A stretch of DNA of 64,000 bases from Streptomyces flavochromogenes (GTDB taxonomy: Bacteria > Actinomycetota > Actinomycetes > Streptomycetales > Streptomycetaceae): NCBI RefSeq assembly GCF_000717595.1, contig NZ_JNZO01000007.1, forward strand, positions 1 to 64,000, given 5' to 3'. Of the stretch, positions 1 to 8,421 are shown one piece after another. Made by a program: the position numbers and the translations under genes. The notes below the pieces were generated by a model. It did no database searches. It worked only from the letters and a program-made list of their open reading frames with translations, and had not been told where the DNA came from. Position 1 is the stretch's first letter. The number at the start of each line of letters is the position of its first letter.

Positions 1-44
1 GTACTGCAGGGGGGACCCTGTGGGAGAGTAGGACGCCGCCGAAC
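1..44 (+). rRNA. rrf: 5S rRNA, 3' end only
   Basis: The first 44 bases match the conserved 3' end of Streptomyces 5S rRNA as I remember it (the GGGGGACCCTGTGGGAGAG segment and the terminal GCCGCCGAAC). A strong terminator follows at once. The rest of the gene, and presumably the 16S and 23S genes, lie left of the window. Confidence 0.85.
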
Positions 45-52
45 AATTTTTA

Positions 53-93
53 GCCTCAACCCCCGGACCATGTCCGGGGGTTGAGGCATTTTT
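53..93 (+). terminator. rrn operon terminator
   Basis: A perfect 16-bp stem (53-68 pairing with 72-87, loop CAT) is followed by a T-rich tail at 89-93. It lies directly after the 5S gene and is the expected Rho-independent terminator of the rRNA operon. Confidence 0.9.
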
Positions 94-193
94 GCGTTCC
101 CGGCCCGGCGGGCGCCCCCTGTGCATCGGGGTGTTGTGGCTGCGGGTAAGGTCAGGGGGCATCGTCCGTACGTTCCCAGCAGGAGGCCCCCGG

Positions 194-802
194 GTGGAGG
201 TCCAGGAGACTCGCGTTCAGACCGACCGGGTCCTCACCATCCCCAACATTCTCAGCATGGCGCGTCTCGCCGGCGTGCCGCTGTTTCTGTGGTTGATTCT
301 CCGTCCGGAGTTCGGTGGCCCCAACAGTGACGGCTGGGCGCTTCTCGTCCTGATGCTCAGCGGCGTCAGCGACTATCTCGACGGCAAACTGGCCCGGCGC
401 TGGAACCAGATCAGCAACCTCGGCCGGCTGCTCGATCCTGCCGCCGACCGTCTGTACATCCTGTCCACCCTCGTGGGTCTCACCTGGCGCGAGATCCTGC
501 CGTGGTGGCTGACTGCCGCCCTTCTGGCGCGCGAGGCCATGCTGCTGGTGATGGTGGCAATCCTCCGCCGGCACGGTTACCCGCCGCCGCAGGTGAACTT
601 CCTCGGCAAAGCTGCGACTTTCAACTTGATGTACGCGTTCCCGTTGCTGCTTCTCAGTGACGGAACGGGCTGGCTTTCGTCACTCGCTGAAGTTTTCGGG
701 TGGGCCTTCGCCGGATGGGGTACAACTCTGTATTGGTGGGCAGGGATCCTCTACGTGGTCCAGGTCCGTCGACTCGTGAAGGCGGATACCGCGGCCGATT
801 GA
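194..802 (+). CDS. CDP-alcohol phosphatidyltransferase family membrane protein
   Basis: This integral membrane enzyme transfers a phosphatidyl or diacylglycerol-phosphate group from a CDP-alcohol to an acceptor alcohol in phospholipid synthesis. The full signature D-x2-DG-x2-AR-x8-G-x3-D-x3-D is present (DYLDGKLARR... GRLLDPAAD), with hydrophobic helices on both sides. The GTG at 194 is preferred because AGGAGG lies at 181-186; this gives 202 residues. An in-frame start at 92 would overlap the rrn terminator tail. The next gene starts 118 bp downstream. The mycobacterial counterpart in the same order is pgsA2. The acceptor (glycerol phosphate, inositol phosphate or other) cannot be read from sequence. 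Confidence 0.85.
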   Translation: MEVQETRVQTDRVLTIPNILSMARLAGVPLFLWLILRPEFGGPNSDGWALLVLMLSGVSDYLDGKLARRWNQISNLGRLLDPAADRLYILSTLVGLTWREILPWWLTAALLAREAMLLVMVAILRRHGYPPPQVNFLGKAATFNLMYAFPLLLLSDGTGWLSSLAEVFGWAFAGWGTTLYWWAGILYVVQVRRLVKADTAAD

Positions 803-920
803 GCCCGTCCGTCCTGTGCCGAGCAGCGTCGCCGGCAACAACGAGGACGTCCGAGGGCTACTGGGAACGGACAGGTGAAGTCGGCAGGACCGTCGTCTCT
901 TCAAGGAGGACGCTTCCGAC

Positions 921-3416
921 ATGAAGGCCGTCGTGATGGCCGGTGGCGAAGGAACCCGACTTCGCCCCATGACCTCGAGCATGCCCAAGCCTCTATTGCC
1001 GGTGGTGAACCGGCCGATCATGGAGCACGTCCTACGACTGCTCAAGAGGCACGGTCTCAACGAGACCGTCGTCACCGTGCAGTTTCTCGCCTCCCTCGTC
1101 AGGAACTACTTCGGCGACGGCGAGGAGCTCGGGATGGAGCTCACGTATGCCAATGAGGAGAAGCCGCTCGGTACAGCGGGAAGTGTGAAGAACGCCGAGG
1201 AAGCGTTGAAGGACGACGCCTTCCTCGTGATCTCGGGGGACGCGCTCACCGACTTCGACCTCACGGATCTCATCGCCTTCCACAAGGAGAAGGGCGCCCT
1301 CGTCACGGTCTGTCTCACCCGAGTGCCGAATCCACTGGAATTCGGAATCACGATCGTCGACGAAGAGGGCAAGGTCGAGCGCTTCCTGGAGAAACCCACC
1401 TGGGGCCAGGTCTTCTCGGACACCGTGAACACGGGCATCTACGTGATGGAGCCCGAGGTCTTCGACTACGTCCAGGCAGACGTTTCGGTGGACTGGTCGG
1501 GTGATGTCTTTCCGCAGCTGATGAAGGAAGGCAAGCCGATCTACGGCTATGTCGCCGAGGGCTACTGGGAGGACGTGGGCACCCACGAGAGTTATGTGAA
1601 GGCCCAGGCCGACGTCCTTGAGGGCAAGGTCCAGGTCGACATCGACGGCTTCGAGATCTCGCCGGGTGTCTGGGTCGCCGAAGGTGCCGAGGTGCACCAC
1701 GAGGCCGTCCTCCGGGGACCGCTCTTCATCGGTGACTACGCCAAGGTCGAGGCCGGCGCGGAGATCCGTGAACACACCGTCGTCGGCTCGAACGTCGTCG
1801 TGAAGAGCGGTGCCTTCCTGCACAAGGCCGTCGTCCACGACAACGTCTACATCGGGCAGCAGAGCAATCTGCGCGGCTGTGTGATCGGGAAGAACACCGA
1901 CATCATGCGGGCCGCCCGGATCGAGGACGGAGCCGTTATCGGGGACGAGTGCCTGATCGGTGAGGAATCGATCGTGCAGGGCAACGTCCGGGTCTACCCG
2001 TTCAAGACGATCGAGGCCGGCGCCTTCGTCAACACCTCGGTCATCTGGGAGTCCCGTGGGCAGGCCCACCTCTTCGGGGCCCGAGGAGTCTCCGGCATCC
2101 TCAACGTGGAGATCACCCCCGAGCTGGCGGTCCGGCTGGCGGGGGCGTACGCCACGACCCTGAAGAAGGGCGCGACCGTCACCACGGCTCGTGACCACTC
2201 CCGGGGTGCGCGGGCGCTGAAGCGGGCCGTGATCTCGGCGCTGCAGGCCAGCGCCATCGACGTACGTGACCTGGAGAACGTACCGCTGCCGGTTGCACGG
2301 CAGCAGACCGCGCGGGGAAGCGCCGGCGGCATCATGGTGCGGACCTCGCCCGGAGTGCCCGACTCCGTGGACATCATGTTCTTCGACGAGCGTGGTGCCG
2401 ACCTGTCCCAGGGCGGGCAGCGCAAGCTCGACCGGGTGTTCGCGCGGCAGGAGTACCGCCGTGCGTTCCCCGGAGAGATCGGTGACCTCTCCTTCCCGGC
2501 GAGCGTCTTCGACTCGTACACGGGCTCCCTGCTGCGGAACGTCGACACCTCCGGGGTCGCGGAGGCCGGACTGAAGGTCGTCGTGGACGCGTCCAACGGC
2601 AGCGCCGGGCTCGTGCTGCCCAGCCTCCTCGGGCGGCTCCAGGTCGACTCGCTGACGATCAACCCCGGGCTCGACGAGTCCAGACCCACGGAGTCGGTCG
2701 AGAGCCGGCGGGCCGGGCTCGTACGCCTCGGGGAGATCGTGGCCTCGGCGCGGGCCGCGTTCGGCGTGCGGTTCGACCCCGTCGGTGAGCGGCTCTCGCT
2801 CGTCGACGAGCGGGGCCGGATCATCGAGGACGACCGGGCGCTCCTGGTGATGCTGGACCTGGTGGCGGCCGAGCGGCGCTCGGGGCGGGTCGCGCTGCCG
2901 GTGACGACCACACGGATCGCCGAGCAGGTCGCCGCGTACCACGGCACGCAGGTGGAGTGGACGACCACCTCGCCGGACGACCTCACGAGGGTCGGGCGCG
3001 AGGAGTCGACGATCTTCGGCGGCGACGGGCGCGGCGGGTTCATCGTGCCCGAGTTCAGCAGCGTCTTCGACGGGGCCGCCGCCTTCGTGCGGCTCATCGG
3101 TCTCGTCGCGCGGACTCAGCTCACGCTGAGCCAGATCGACGCGCGGATCCCACGGGCGCATGTCCTCAAGAGGGACATCGCGACGCCGTGGGCCGTGAAG
3201 GGGCTCGTGATGCGCCGGGTGGTGGAGGCCGCGGGCAACCGCTCCGTGGACACCACCGACGGCGTGCGGGTGGTGGAGGCCGACGGGCGGTGGGTGATGG
3301 TGCTGCCCGACCCCGCCGAGGCCGTCACCCATCTGTGGGCCGAGGGACCCGACGACGCCTCCGCCCAGGCCCTGCTCGACGAATGGGCCGAAGTGGTCGA
3401 CAGCGCAGGTAGCTGA
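921..3416 (+). CDS. mannose-1-phosphate guanylyltransferase-like / phosphohexomutase-like fusion
   Basis: This 831-residue three-part protein should activate a sugar-1-phosphate with NTP. Residues 1-235 form a nucleotidyltransferase with the intact [11 protein letters not shown] motif (8-18) and PKP at 22-24. Residues about 245-375 are hexapeptide-repeat left-handed beta helix. From about 375 to the end is an alpha-D-phosphohexomutase-like domain. That last domain looks degenerate: the phosphoserine loop reads RTSPGV around Ser476 instead of TASHNP, the metal loop reads DPVGER (619-624) instead of DxDxDR, and the sugar loop reads GGDGRGGF (700-707) instead of GEMSGH. A good SD (AAGGAGG, 902-908) precedes the ATG. 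The fusion is a known actinobacterial architecture, usually annotated as mannose-1-phosphate guanylyltransferase; the sugar is inferred. Confidence 0.85.
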   Translation: MKAVVMAGGEGTRLRPMTSSMPKPLLPVVNRPIMEHVLRLLKRHGLNETVVTVQFLASLVRNYFGDGEELGMELTYANEEKPLGTAGSVKNAEEALKDDAFLVISGDALTDFDLTDLIAFHKEKGALVTVCLTRVPNPLEFGITIVDEEGKVERFLEKPTWGQVFSDTVNTGIYVMEPEVFDYVQADVSVDWSGDVFPQLMKEGKPIYGYVAEGYWEDVGTHESYVKAQADVLEGKVQVDIDGFEISPGVWVAEGAEVHHEAVLRGPLFIGDYAKVEAGAEIREHTVVGSNVVVKSGAFLHKAVVHDNVYIGQQSNLRGCVIGKNTDIMRAARIEDGAVIGDECLIGEESIVQGNVRVYPFKTIEAGAFVNTSVIWESRGQAHLFGARGVSGILNVEITPELAVRLAGAYATTLKKGATVTTARDHSRGARALKRAVISALQASAIDVRDLENVPLPVARQQTARGSAGGIMVRTSPGVPDSVDIMFFDERGADLSQGGQRKLDRVFARQEYRRAFPGEIGDLSFPASVFDSYTGSLLRNVDTSGVAEAGLKVVVDASNGSAGLVLPSLLGRLQVDSLTINPGLDESRPTESVESRRAGLVRLGEIVASARAAFGVRFDPVGERLSLVDERGRIIEDDRALLVMLDLVAAERRSGRVALPVTTTRIAEQVAAYHGTQVEWTTTSPDDLTRVGREESTIFGGDGRGGFIVPEFSSVFDGAAAFVRLIGLVARTQLTLSQIDARIPRAHVLKRDIATPWAVKGLVMRRVVEAAGNRSVDTTDGVRVVEADGRWVMVLPDPAEAVTHLWAEGPDDASAQALLDEWAEVVDSAGS

Positions 3417-3508
3417 GCGGACCGGACCGGCCGGCGGGGAGGCGCCCACGGGGTGCCTCCCCGCCTGCTGGAGGGGCCATTCGGCGGTAGGCCGCGCGAC
3501 GTGCGACG

Positions 3509-4447
3509 ATGTGCGGCATGTCGCAGCAGCCCCCCGTTCGGAGCACCGGATCACCGCCGCCGCGCCCGGACGCGTCCATGTCGCTGCTGAACAACGTGAT
3601 AGACCACGCGCTCGACGACGGTTACGCGGAGGCGACCGCCCGACGCGCTGCCGAGGGTGGTGGGCTGCCCCGTAGCCTGCGGGCCAAGCTGGGGGTCGCC
3701 GCGGGCCTGGTGCTCGCCGCGGCTTTGGTGACCGTGGGCGCGGCCGAGGCGAGGATCTCCGCGCCCGTCGTCGCCAAGGAGCGGCAGGAACTGATCGATC
3801 GGATCGAGGCGGAGACGTCCTCGGCCGAGCAGCTTGAGCAGGACGTCGAGCGGATCCGGTCCGAGGTCGGCGAACGCCAGCGTCAGGCACTCCAGCAGCA
3901 CGGCGGCGACCAGGCCGAGCTCGTGGGGCTGCTCTCGGGCGCGACGCCCGTGCACGGCCCCGGCGTGAAGCTCGTCGTCAACGACGCCAAGAACACCGAG
4001 ACCGGGGGAGGCGGGCCGCGGGAGAGCAGCGGCTTCGCCGACACGGGCCGGGTACGCGACCGGGACATGCAGCGCGTCATCAACGGGCTCTGGGAGTCCG
4101 GCGCCGAGGCCGTCGCCATCAACGGGCAGCGGCTCACCTCGCTGTCCGCGATCCGGGCCGCGGGCGACGCCATACTGGTCGACAACAAGCCGCTGGTGCC
4201 GCCGTACACCATCCTCGCGATCGGGGACGGGCAGCGGCTGAGCACCGCGTTCCAGGACAGCGCCGACGGGCAGTATCTGCACGCGCTGGTGGAGAACTTC
4301 GGGATCAGGAGCGGGATCACGGTCGAGGGCGACGTACGCCTGCCGGCCGCGCCGAGCCTGACCGTACGTACCGCAGAGCCGAGGGGGGCCGGGGCGGCGA
4401 CGCCGTCCGGTCGGGCCACGGCCGACACAGGGAAGGGCACATCGTGA
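3509..4447 (+). CDS. DUF881 family membrane-anchored protein (first copy)
   Basis: This 312-residue protein has a cytoplasmic N-terminus, one transmembrane helix at about residues 55-75 (LGVAAGLVLAAALVTVGAA), a coiled-coil segment rich in E, R and Q (about 90-135), then the DUF881 domain with GPGVKLVVND, INGLWESGAEAVAINGQRL and PYTILAIGDG blocks. Function is unknown; the mycobacterial counterpart is Rv1823. ATG 3518 is an equally possible start, and neither has a convincing SD. The stop codon overlaps the next start (GTGA at 4444-4447), so this is the first gene of a tight DUF881-sbp-DUF881 operon. Confidence 0.85.
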   Translation: MCGMSQQPPVRSTGSPPPRPDASMSLLNNVIDHALDDGYAEATARRAAEGGGLPRSLRAKLGVAAGLVLAAALVTVGAAEARISAPVVAKERQELIDRIEAETSSAEQLEQDVERIRSEVGERQRQALQQHGGDQAELVGLLSGATPVHGPGVKLVVNDAKNTETGGGGPRESSGFADTGRVRDRDMQRVINGLWESGAEAVAINGQRLTSLSAIRAAGDAILVDNKPLVPPYTILAIGDGQRLSTAFQDSADGQYLHALVENFGIRSGITVEGDVRLPAAPSLTVRTAEPRGAGAATPSGRATADTGKGTS

Positions 4448-4776
4448 TCGCCGTACTGGGCCTGATCGTCGGAGTCGTGGTCGGACTGTTGGTCCGCCCC
4501 GAGGTTCCGGCGGTGGTCGAGCCCTATCTTCCGATCGCCGTGGTCGCCGCCCTCGACGCGGTCTTCGGCGGCCTCAGGGCCATGCTCGACGGGATCTTCG
4601 TCGACAAGGTCTTCGTGGTCTCGTTCCTCTCCAACGTGGTCGTGGCCGCCCTGATCGTCTTCCTCGGCGACAAGCTGGGCGTGGGCGCGCAGCTGTCGAC
4701 CGGTGTGGTCGTCGTGCTGGGCATCCGTATCTTCTCCAACGCGGCCGCCATCCGGCGCCATGTCTTCCGGGCGTGA
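4444..4776 (+). CDS. sbp: small basic protein family (DUF1290) membrane protein
   Basis: This 110-residue protein has three hydrophobic segments (about 2-17, 28-45, 60-98) and ends in a basic tail (RRHVFRA). It matches the small basic protein family, counterpart of Rv1824 and often found near cell-division genes; no biochemical role is established. It overlaps both neighbours by 4 nt (GTGA at 4444 and at 4773), so the three genes are probably translationally coupled. Confidence 0.85.
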   Translation: MIAVLGLIVGVVVGLLVRPEVPAVVEPYLPIAVVAALDAVFGGLRAMLDGIFVDKVFVVSFLSNVVVAALIVFLGDKLGVGAQLSTGVVVVLGIRIFSNAAAIRRHVFRA

Positions 4777-5816
4777 GGCCGATGAGCGAGAACCCGCAGA
4801 ACCCCGAGAACCCCCGGAACTCTCAGAACCCTCAGAATTCCGAGAACCCCCAGGACTCCCGGAACCGCCAGGACTCCCAGGACTCCCAGGATTCGCAGGA
4901 GTCCCAGAACGAGCGGGAGCCCCGGCACTCCGAGAGCGAGCGGGAGCCCGGGAGCGTCGGGAAGGCGGAGGGCGTCGGCGAGCCCGCGCGTGGCGGTGCG
5001 GCAGGAGATCGCGAGGCGCCTTCGGATTCCGTCCATGACACGACCGCGGACCACGACGTCCGCGTACCCGTGCCGCCGGTCGCCCCCGCGACCGAGCCGA
5101 GCGGTCGGCGGCGGCTCGGCTCCGCGCTGTGGCCGCCTCGGGTGACCCGGGCCCAACTCGTCGTCGCGCTGCTGCTGTTCGTCCTCGGTCTCGGCCTGGC
5201 GATCCAGGTCTCCTCGACCAGTGACAACAGCGCCCTGCGTGGGGCGCGCCAGGAGGACCTGGTCCGGATCCTCGACGAGCTCGACGACCGTACGCAGCGC
5301 CTGGAGGACGAGAAGTCCCGCCTCGAGAAGCAGCGCATCGAGCTGGAGTCCAGCTCGGACCAGGCCGAAGAGGCGCGCAAGCAGACCCAGGAGAAGGAGC
5401 AGCAGCTCGGGATCCTGGCCGGCACCGTCGCGGCCGAGGGGCCCGGCATCACCCTGTCCGTCGGCGACCCGTCCGGGGCCGTCGAGTCGGACATGCTGCT
5501 CGACGCCATCCAGGAGCTGCGCGCCGCGGGCGCCGAGGCGATCCAGGTCAACGGTGTCCGGGTGGTCGCGGACAGTTATTTCACCGGTGGCGGTGATGAC
5601 ATGCGGATCGATGGAACGAAGGTGACCGCTCCGTACGTCTTCAAGGTCATCGGCAAGCCGGAGGATCTCGAGCCCGCGCTCAACATCCCCGGAGGTGTCG
5701 TGCAGACCCTGGAGAAGGAGCAGGCCACAGCCACGGTGGAGCGGTCGGCGAAGATCATCGTCGATGCCTTGCGACCCGCGAAGCGGCCTGACTACGCTCA
5801 GTCGTCCTCGCAGTGA
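4773..5816 (+). CDS. DUF881 family membrane-anchored protein (second copy), repeat-bearing N-terminus
   Basis: A paralogue of the gene at 3509. Residues 1-45 are a hydrophilic N/Q/S/D/P/E repeat tract built of three-residue steps such as NPQ, NPE, NSQ and DSQ. A proline-rich linker follows, then one transmembrane helix (about 130-150, LVVALLLFVLGLGLAIQV), a coiled coil (about 160-205) and the DUF881 domain (GPGITLSVGD, LRAAGAEAIQVNGVR, PYVFKVIG). Counterpart of Rv1825. The GTG at 4773 overlaps the upstream stop; ATG 4782 is the alternative. The two membrane DUF881 proteins plus sbp suggest an envelope or division-associated complex, but that is inference. Confidence 0.85.
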   Translation: MRPMSENPQNPENPRNSQNPQNSENPQDSRNRQDSQDSQDSQESQNEREPRHSESEREPGSVGKAEGVGEPARGGAAGDREAPSDSVHDTTADHDVRVPVPPVAPATEPSGRRRLGSALWPPRVTRAQLVVALLLFVLGLGLAIQVSSTSDNSALRGARQEDLVRILDELDDRTQRLEDEKSRLEKQRIELESSSDQAEEARKQTQEKEQQLGILAGTVAAEGPGITLSVGDPSGAVESDMLLDAIQELRAAGAEAIQVNGVRVVADSYFTGGGDDMRIDGTKVTAPYVFKVIGKPEDLEPALNIPGGVVQTLEKEQATATVERSAKIIVDALRPAKRPDYAQSSSQ

Positions 5817-6005
5817 GAGGGAGACAAGGGGGGTCCCGCGACAAGGGCACGTCGTTGCGGGGGGTCGGCGCACCACATCGGTGGTGCGTGGTGGAAACTG
5901 TCCGGAGGATACGGACGTTGTGAAGGTGTCCGGGTCGGCAGGTGTGATGGATCTCGGTTCGTCCTGCCCCACGGGCGGGTCTGTTTCGGTCAAGGGGAAT
6001 CGCCC
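5817..6005 (+). other. 189-bp gap with a hairpin; no gcvH
   Basis: In mycobacteria gcvH sits between the second DUF881 gene and garA. Here no reading frame with a lipoyl domain is present. The gap holds an 8-bp hairpin (CGCACCAC at 5869-5876, loop ATCG, GTGGTGCG at 5881-5888) without a T tract. The SD AAGGGG (5992-5997) of the next gene is at its right end. Confidence 0.6.
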
Positions 6006-6839
6006 GTGAGTTTTTTTGCGAAGTTGTTCGGCAAGAGCGGACGCGAGGACGGCGGTAACGCCAAGCACCGCGCGTCGCGCCATGCCCAGAGCGAGGAGCA
6101 GGGCGGCGAACGCCCGCTCTTCCGCGATGAGGTCGGCGGCCAGGGTGGTGACGTTCCGGGCGCGTACGGCGCGTCGTCTGTTGACCCTGCCGGGGCTGCC
6201 CGCATAGGTTTCGGAGAACCATCAACCTCAAGTACGGGTGGAGGGTTTACCCCCGACCCGTACGCGACACAGACCTCGGCGGGGCAGCCGCGGCAGGAGG
6301 ATGCGTCCATGCCGGTGTGTACGAGGTGCGGTCACCGCAACGCGGCAGACAGCCGTTTCTGCTCGCACTGCGGCACACCGCTGCGGGGCGGAGTCGCACC
6401 CGAGCGGGCTTCCGAGACGACGTCCACGATCTCCATCTCGGGCCTCGAGGCCTATGACGCGGAGGTCACGGGCCAGACCCAGCTGCCCTCGCTCTCTCCG
6501 GAGGCGCTGGCGGCCGTCGAGGCCCTGCCGTCCGGTTCCGCGCTCCTCGTGGTGCGTCGTGGGCCGAACTCCGGCAGCCGCTTCCTGCTCGACGGCGAGC
6601 TGACGACGGCCGGCCGTCACCCGCAGAGCGACATCTTCCTGGACGACTTCACGGTCTCCCGGCGCCATGTCGAGTTCCGGCGGGCCCAGGACGGCAGCTT
6701 CACCGTCGCCGACGTCGGCAGCCTCAACGGCACCTACGTCAACCGCGAGCCGATCGACTCGGTCGTTCTGTCCAACGGCGACGAGGTGCAGATCGGTAAG
6801 TACCGCCTGGTCTTCTACTCGAGCCAGCGGGGCATGTAG
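6006..6839 (+). CDS. garA: GarA-type FHA domain protein with N-terminal zinc ribbon
   Basis: GarA/OdhI proteins bind and control 2-oxoglutarate-using enzymes and are switched by Ser/Thr kinases phosphorylating an N-terminal ETT motif. The protein has a disordered N-terminus (1-100), a zinc ribbon with CxxC at 105-108 and 119-122, an ETTST segment at 137-141 (Thr138/Thr139, the expected phospho-switch), and a C-terminal FHA domain (about 180-272) with GR at 203-204, S218, H221 and NG at 241-242. At 277 residues it is longer than mycobacterial GarA because of the disordered region and zinc ribbon. AAGGGG at 5992-5997 supports the GTG at 6006. A MerR gene follows 29 bp later, as garA and Rv1828 do in mycobacteria. 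Confidence 0.85.
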   Translation: MSFFAKLFGKSGREDGGNAKHRASRHAQSEEQGGERPLFRDEVGGQGGDVPGAYGASSVDPAGAARIGFGEPSTSSTGGGFTPDPYATQTSAGQPRQEDASMPVCTRCGHRNAADSRFCSHCGTPLRGGVAPERASETTSTISISGLEAYDAEVTGQTQLPSLSPEALAAVEALPSGSALLVVRRGPNSGSRFLLDGELTTAGRHPQSDIFLDDFTVSRRHVEFRRAQDGSFTVADVGSLNGTYVNREPIDSVVLSNGDEVQIGKYRLVFYSSQRGM

Positions 6840-6868
6840 CGCCTCGGAGAAGCCTTCAGGGAAGGTCC

Positions 6869-7612
6869 ATGCTGCGAACACCGACGGGCGGTGCCGGATC
6901 CGGCACCGCCACCGCGGGCGACCGGCTGGTGAGCATCGGTACGGTGCTGAACCAGCTGCGCGACGAATTTCCCGAAGTGACCATCTCCAAGATCCGGTTC
7001 CTGGAGGCCGAGGGGCTCGTGGAGCCCCGGCGTACGGCTTCCGGGTACCGGAAGTTCAGCCCGCAGGATGTCGAGCGGCTCGCTCAGATCCTGCGGATGC
7101 AGCGGGACCACTACCTTCCGCTGAAGGTCATCCGTGAGCACCTCGACGCCCTCGCCAGGGGAGAGCAGATCAAGCTCCCCGCCCCCGGGCGTCGGCGGGA
7201 CCTGCTCGAAGGAGCATGGGAGCAGGACCCGGAGCCCCCCACGGCCACGCGGATCGGGCGGGCCGAACTGCTGGCCGCGGCCGAGGTCACCGAGGCGGAT
7301 CTCCTCGCGTGGGAGTCGTACGGCCTGATCTCCGAGACGGACGGCGGCGGCTACGACCCCGAGACCGTGATCGTCGCGCGGCTCGTCGCGGATCTGGGGC
7401 GCTTCGGACTCGAACCCCGGCACCTGAGGGCCGTCAAGGCTGCCGCGGACCGCGAGGCCGGACTGATCGAGCAGGTCGTCGCGCCGCTGCGCCGGCACCG
7501 TAACCCGCAGACCAGAGCCCATGCGGAGGCCACCGCACAGGAGCTCGCCGCACAGTCGGTGCGGCTGCATGCCGCACTCGTTCAGACCGCGCTGGGCATT
7601 CGGCTGCAGTGA
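6869..7612 (+). CDS. ftsR: MerR family regulator, FtsR/Rv1828 type
   Basis: This 247-residue regulator has a MerR winged HTH near residues 22-95 (SIGTVLNQL...ISKIRFLEAEGLVEPRR, SGYRKFSPQDVERL) and a long C-terminal region without ligand-binding cysteines. In corynebacteria the equivalent protein (FtsR) activates ftsZ. Assignment here rests on family features and on the conserved garA-merR-DUF151-merR order. The target in this organism is not visible from the sequence. Confidence 0.8.
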   Translation: MLRTPTGGAGSGTATAGDRLVSIGTVLNQLRDEFPEVTISKIRFLEAEGLVEPRRTASGYRKFSPQDVERLAQILRMQRDHYLPLKVIREHLDALARGEQIKLPAPGRRRDLLEGAWEQDPEPPTATRIGRAELLAAAEVTEADLLAWESYGLISETDGGGYDPETVIVARLVADLGRFGLEPRHLRAVKAAADREAGLIEQVVAPLRRHRNPQTRAHAEATAQELAAQSVRLHAALVQTALGIRLQ

Positions 7613-7755
7613 GCCCCTGAGGGCGTTCCCGGGCTGGTTCGTGCCGGGATCGTGCCCGGAATCGGCCGGGATCCGGCCGGGTTCGAGGTGTGCTGAGGGC
7701 GGGCTTGGGAGGGCCCGACTATCCAAACCGGTCGGGCACGTCCTAGGGTTGCTGT

Positions 7756-8229
7756 GTGAACGAGCTCGACGTTGTGGGTGTCCGGGTGGAAATGCCCTCC
7801 AACCAGCCGATCGTGCTCCTGCGTGAAGTGGGAGGCGATCGGTACCTCCCCATCTGGATCGGACCGGGTGAGGCGACCGCGATTGCCTTCGCCCAGCAGG
7901 GGATGGCCCCTCCGCGGCCGCTGACGCACGACCTGTTCAAGGACGTGCTGGAGGCCGTGGGACAGGAACTCACCGAAGTCCGCATCACGGATCTGCGTGA
8001 CGGGGTCTTCTACGCCGAGCTGGTCTTCGCCAGCGGCGTCGAGGTGAGCGCGCGGCCTTCGGACGCGATAGCACTGGCCCTCCGGACCGGAACGCCGATC
8101 TACGGCAGTGACGGTGTGCTGGACGACGCCGGCATCGCGATTCCGGACGAGCAGGAGGACGAGGTGGAGAAGTTCCGCGAGTTCCTCGACCAAATCTCAC
8201 CGGAGGATTTCGGGACCAACAGTCAGTGA
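7756..8229 (+). CDS. DUF151 (bifunctional nuclease) family protein
   Basis: This 157-residue cytoplasmic protein shows the DUF151 hallmarks: LPIWIGPGEATAIAFA, DLFKDVLEA, VFYAELVF and the RPSDAIALALRTGTPIY block. Members are annotated as bifunctional nucleases from plant work; the bacterial role is unclear. A TAGGGT hexamer at 7744-7749 lies 6 nt before the GTG at 7756 and no SD is present, which suggests a leaderless mRNA. Counterpart of Rv1829. Confidence 0.85.
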   Translation: MNELDVVGVRVEMPSNQPIVLLREVGGDRYLPIWIGPGEATAIAFAQQGMAPPRPLTHDLFKDVLEAVGQELTEVRITDLRDGVFYAELVFASGVEVSARPSDAIALALRTGTPIYGSDGVLDDAGIAIPDEQEDEVEKFREFLDQISPEDFGTNSQ

Positions 8230-8331
8230 GTCGAAGCGGCGCGGCCGCAGGCCGTTCGCGGGGTGCTGTCAGAGCATTCGAGTAGCCTTTCCCCGACGAG
8301 AGAGACGGGAAACCACTCTCAGGGTGATTAT

Positions 8332-8349
8332 CACTCGGCGTGCCGAGTG
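8332..8349. promoter_or_regulatory. palindrome upstream of second merR gene
   Basis: CACTCGGC-GT-GCCGAGTG is a perfect 8-bp inverted repeat in the 192-bp gap before the MerR gene at 8422. A further CCGAGTG half-site lies near 8368-8374. It is a plausible operator, perhaps for autoregulation, but binding is inferred only from symmetry and position. Confidence 0.45.
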
Positions 8350-8421
8350 TGGCGATCGTTGACGCACCCCGAGTGACTGCCTACCTTCGTGTGGGCAGGT
8401 CAAGGACGGAGGGTCGGCGTG

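Noticed and set aside
1032..3890. A 952-residue open frame on the minus strand
   Set aside because: It is the antisense shadow of the guanylyltransferase fusion in high-GC DNA; the translation is Arg/Pro/Asp/His-rich with no domain.
5869..5888. Hairpin before garA considered as a terminator or gcvH remnant
   Set aside because: The stem is only 8 bp without a T tract, and no translated frame around it resembles a lipoyl domain.
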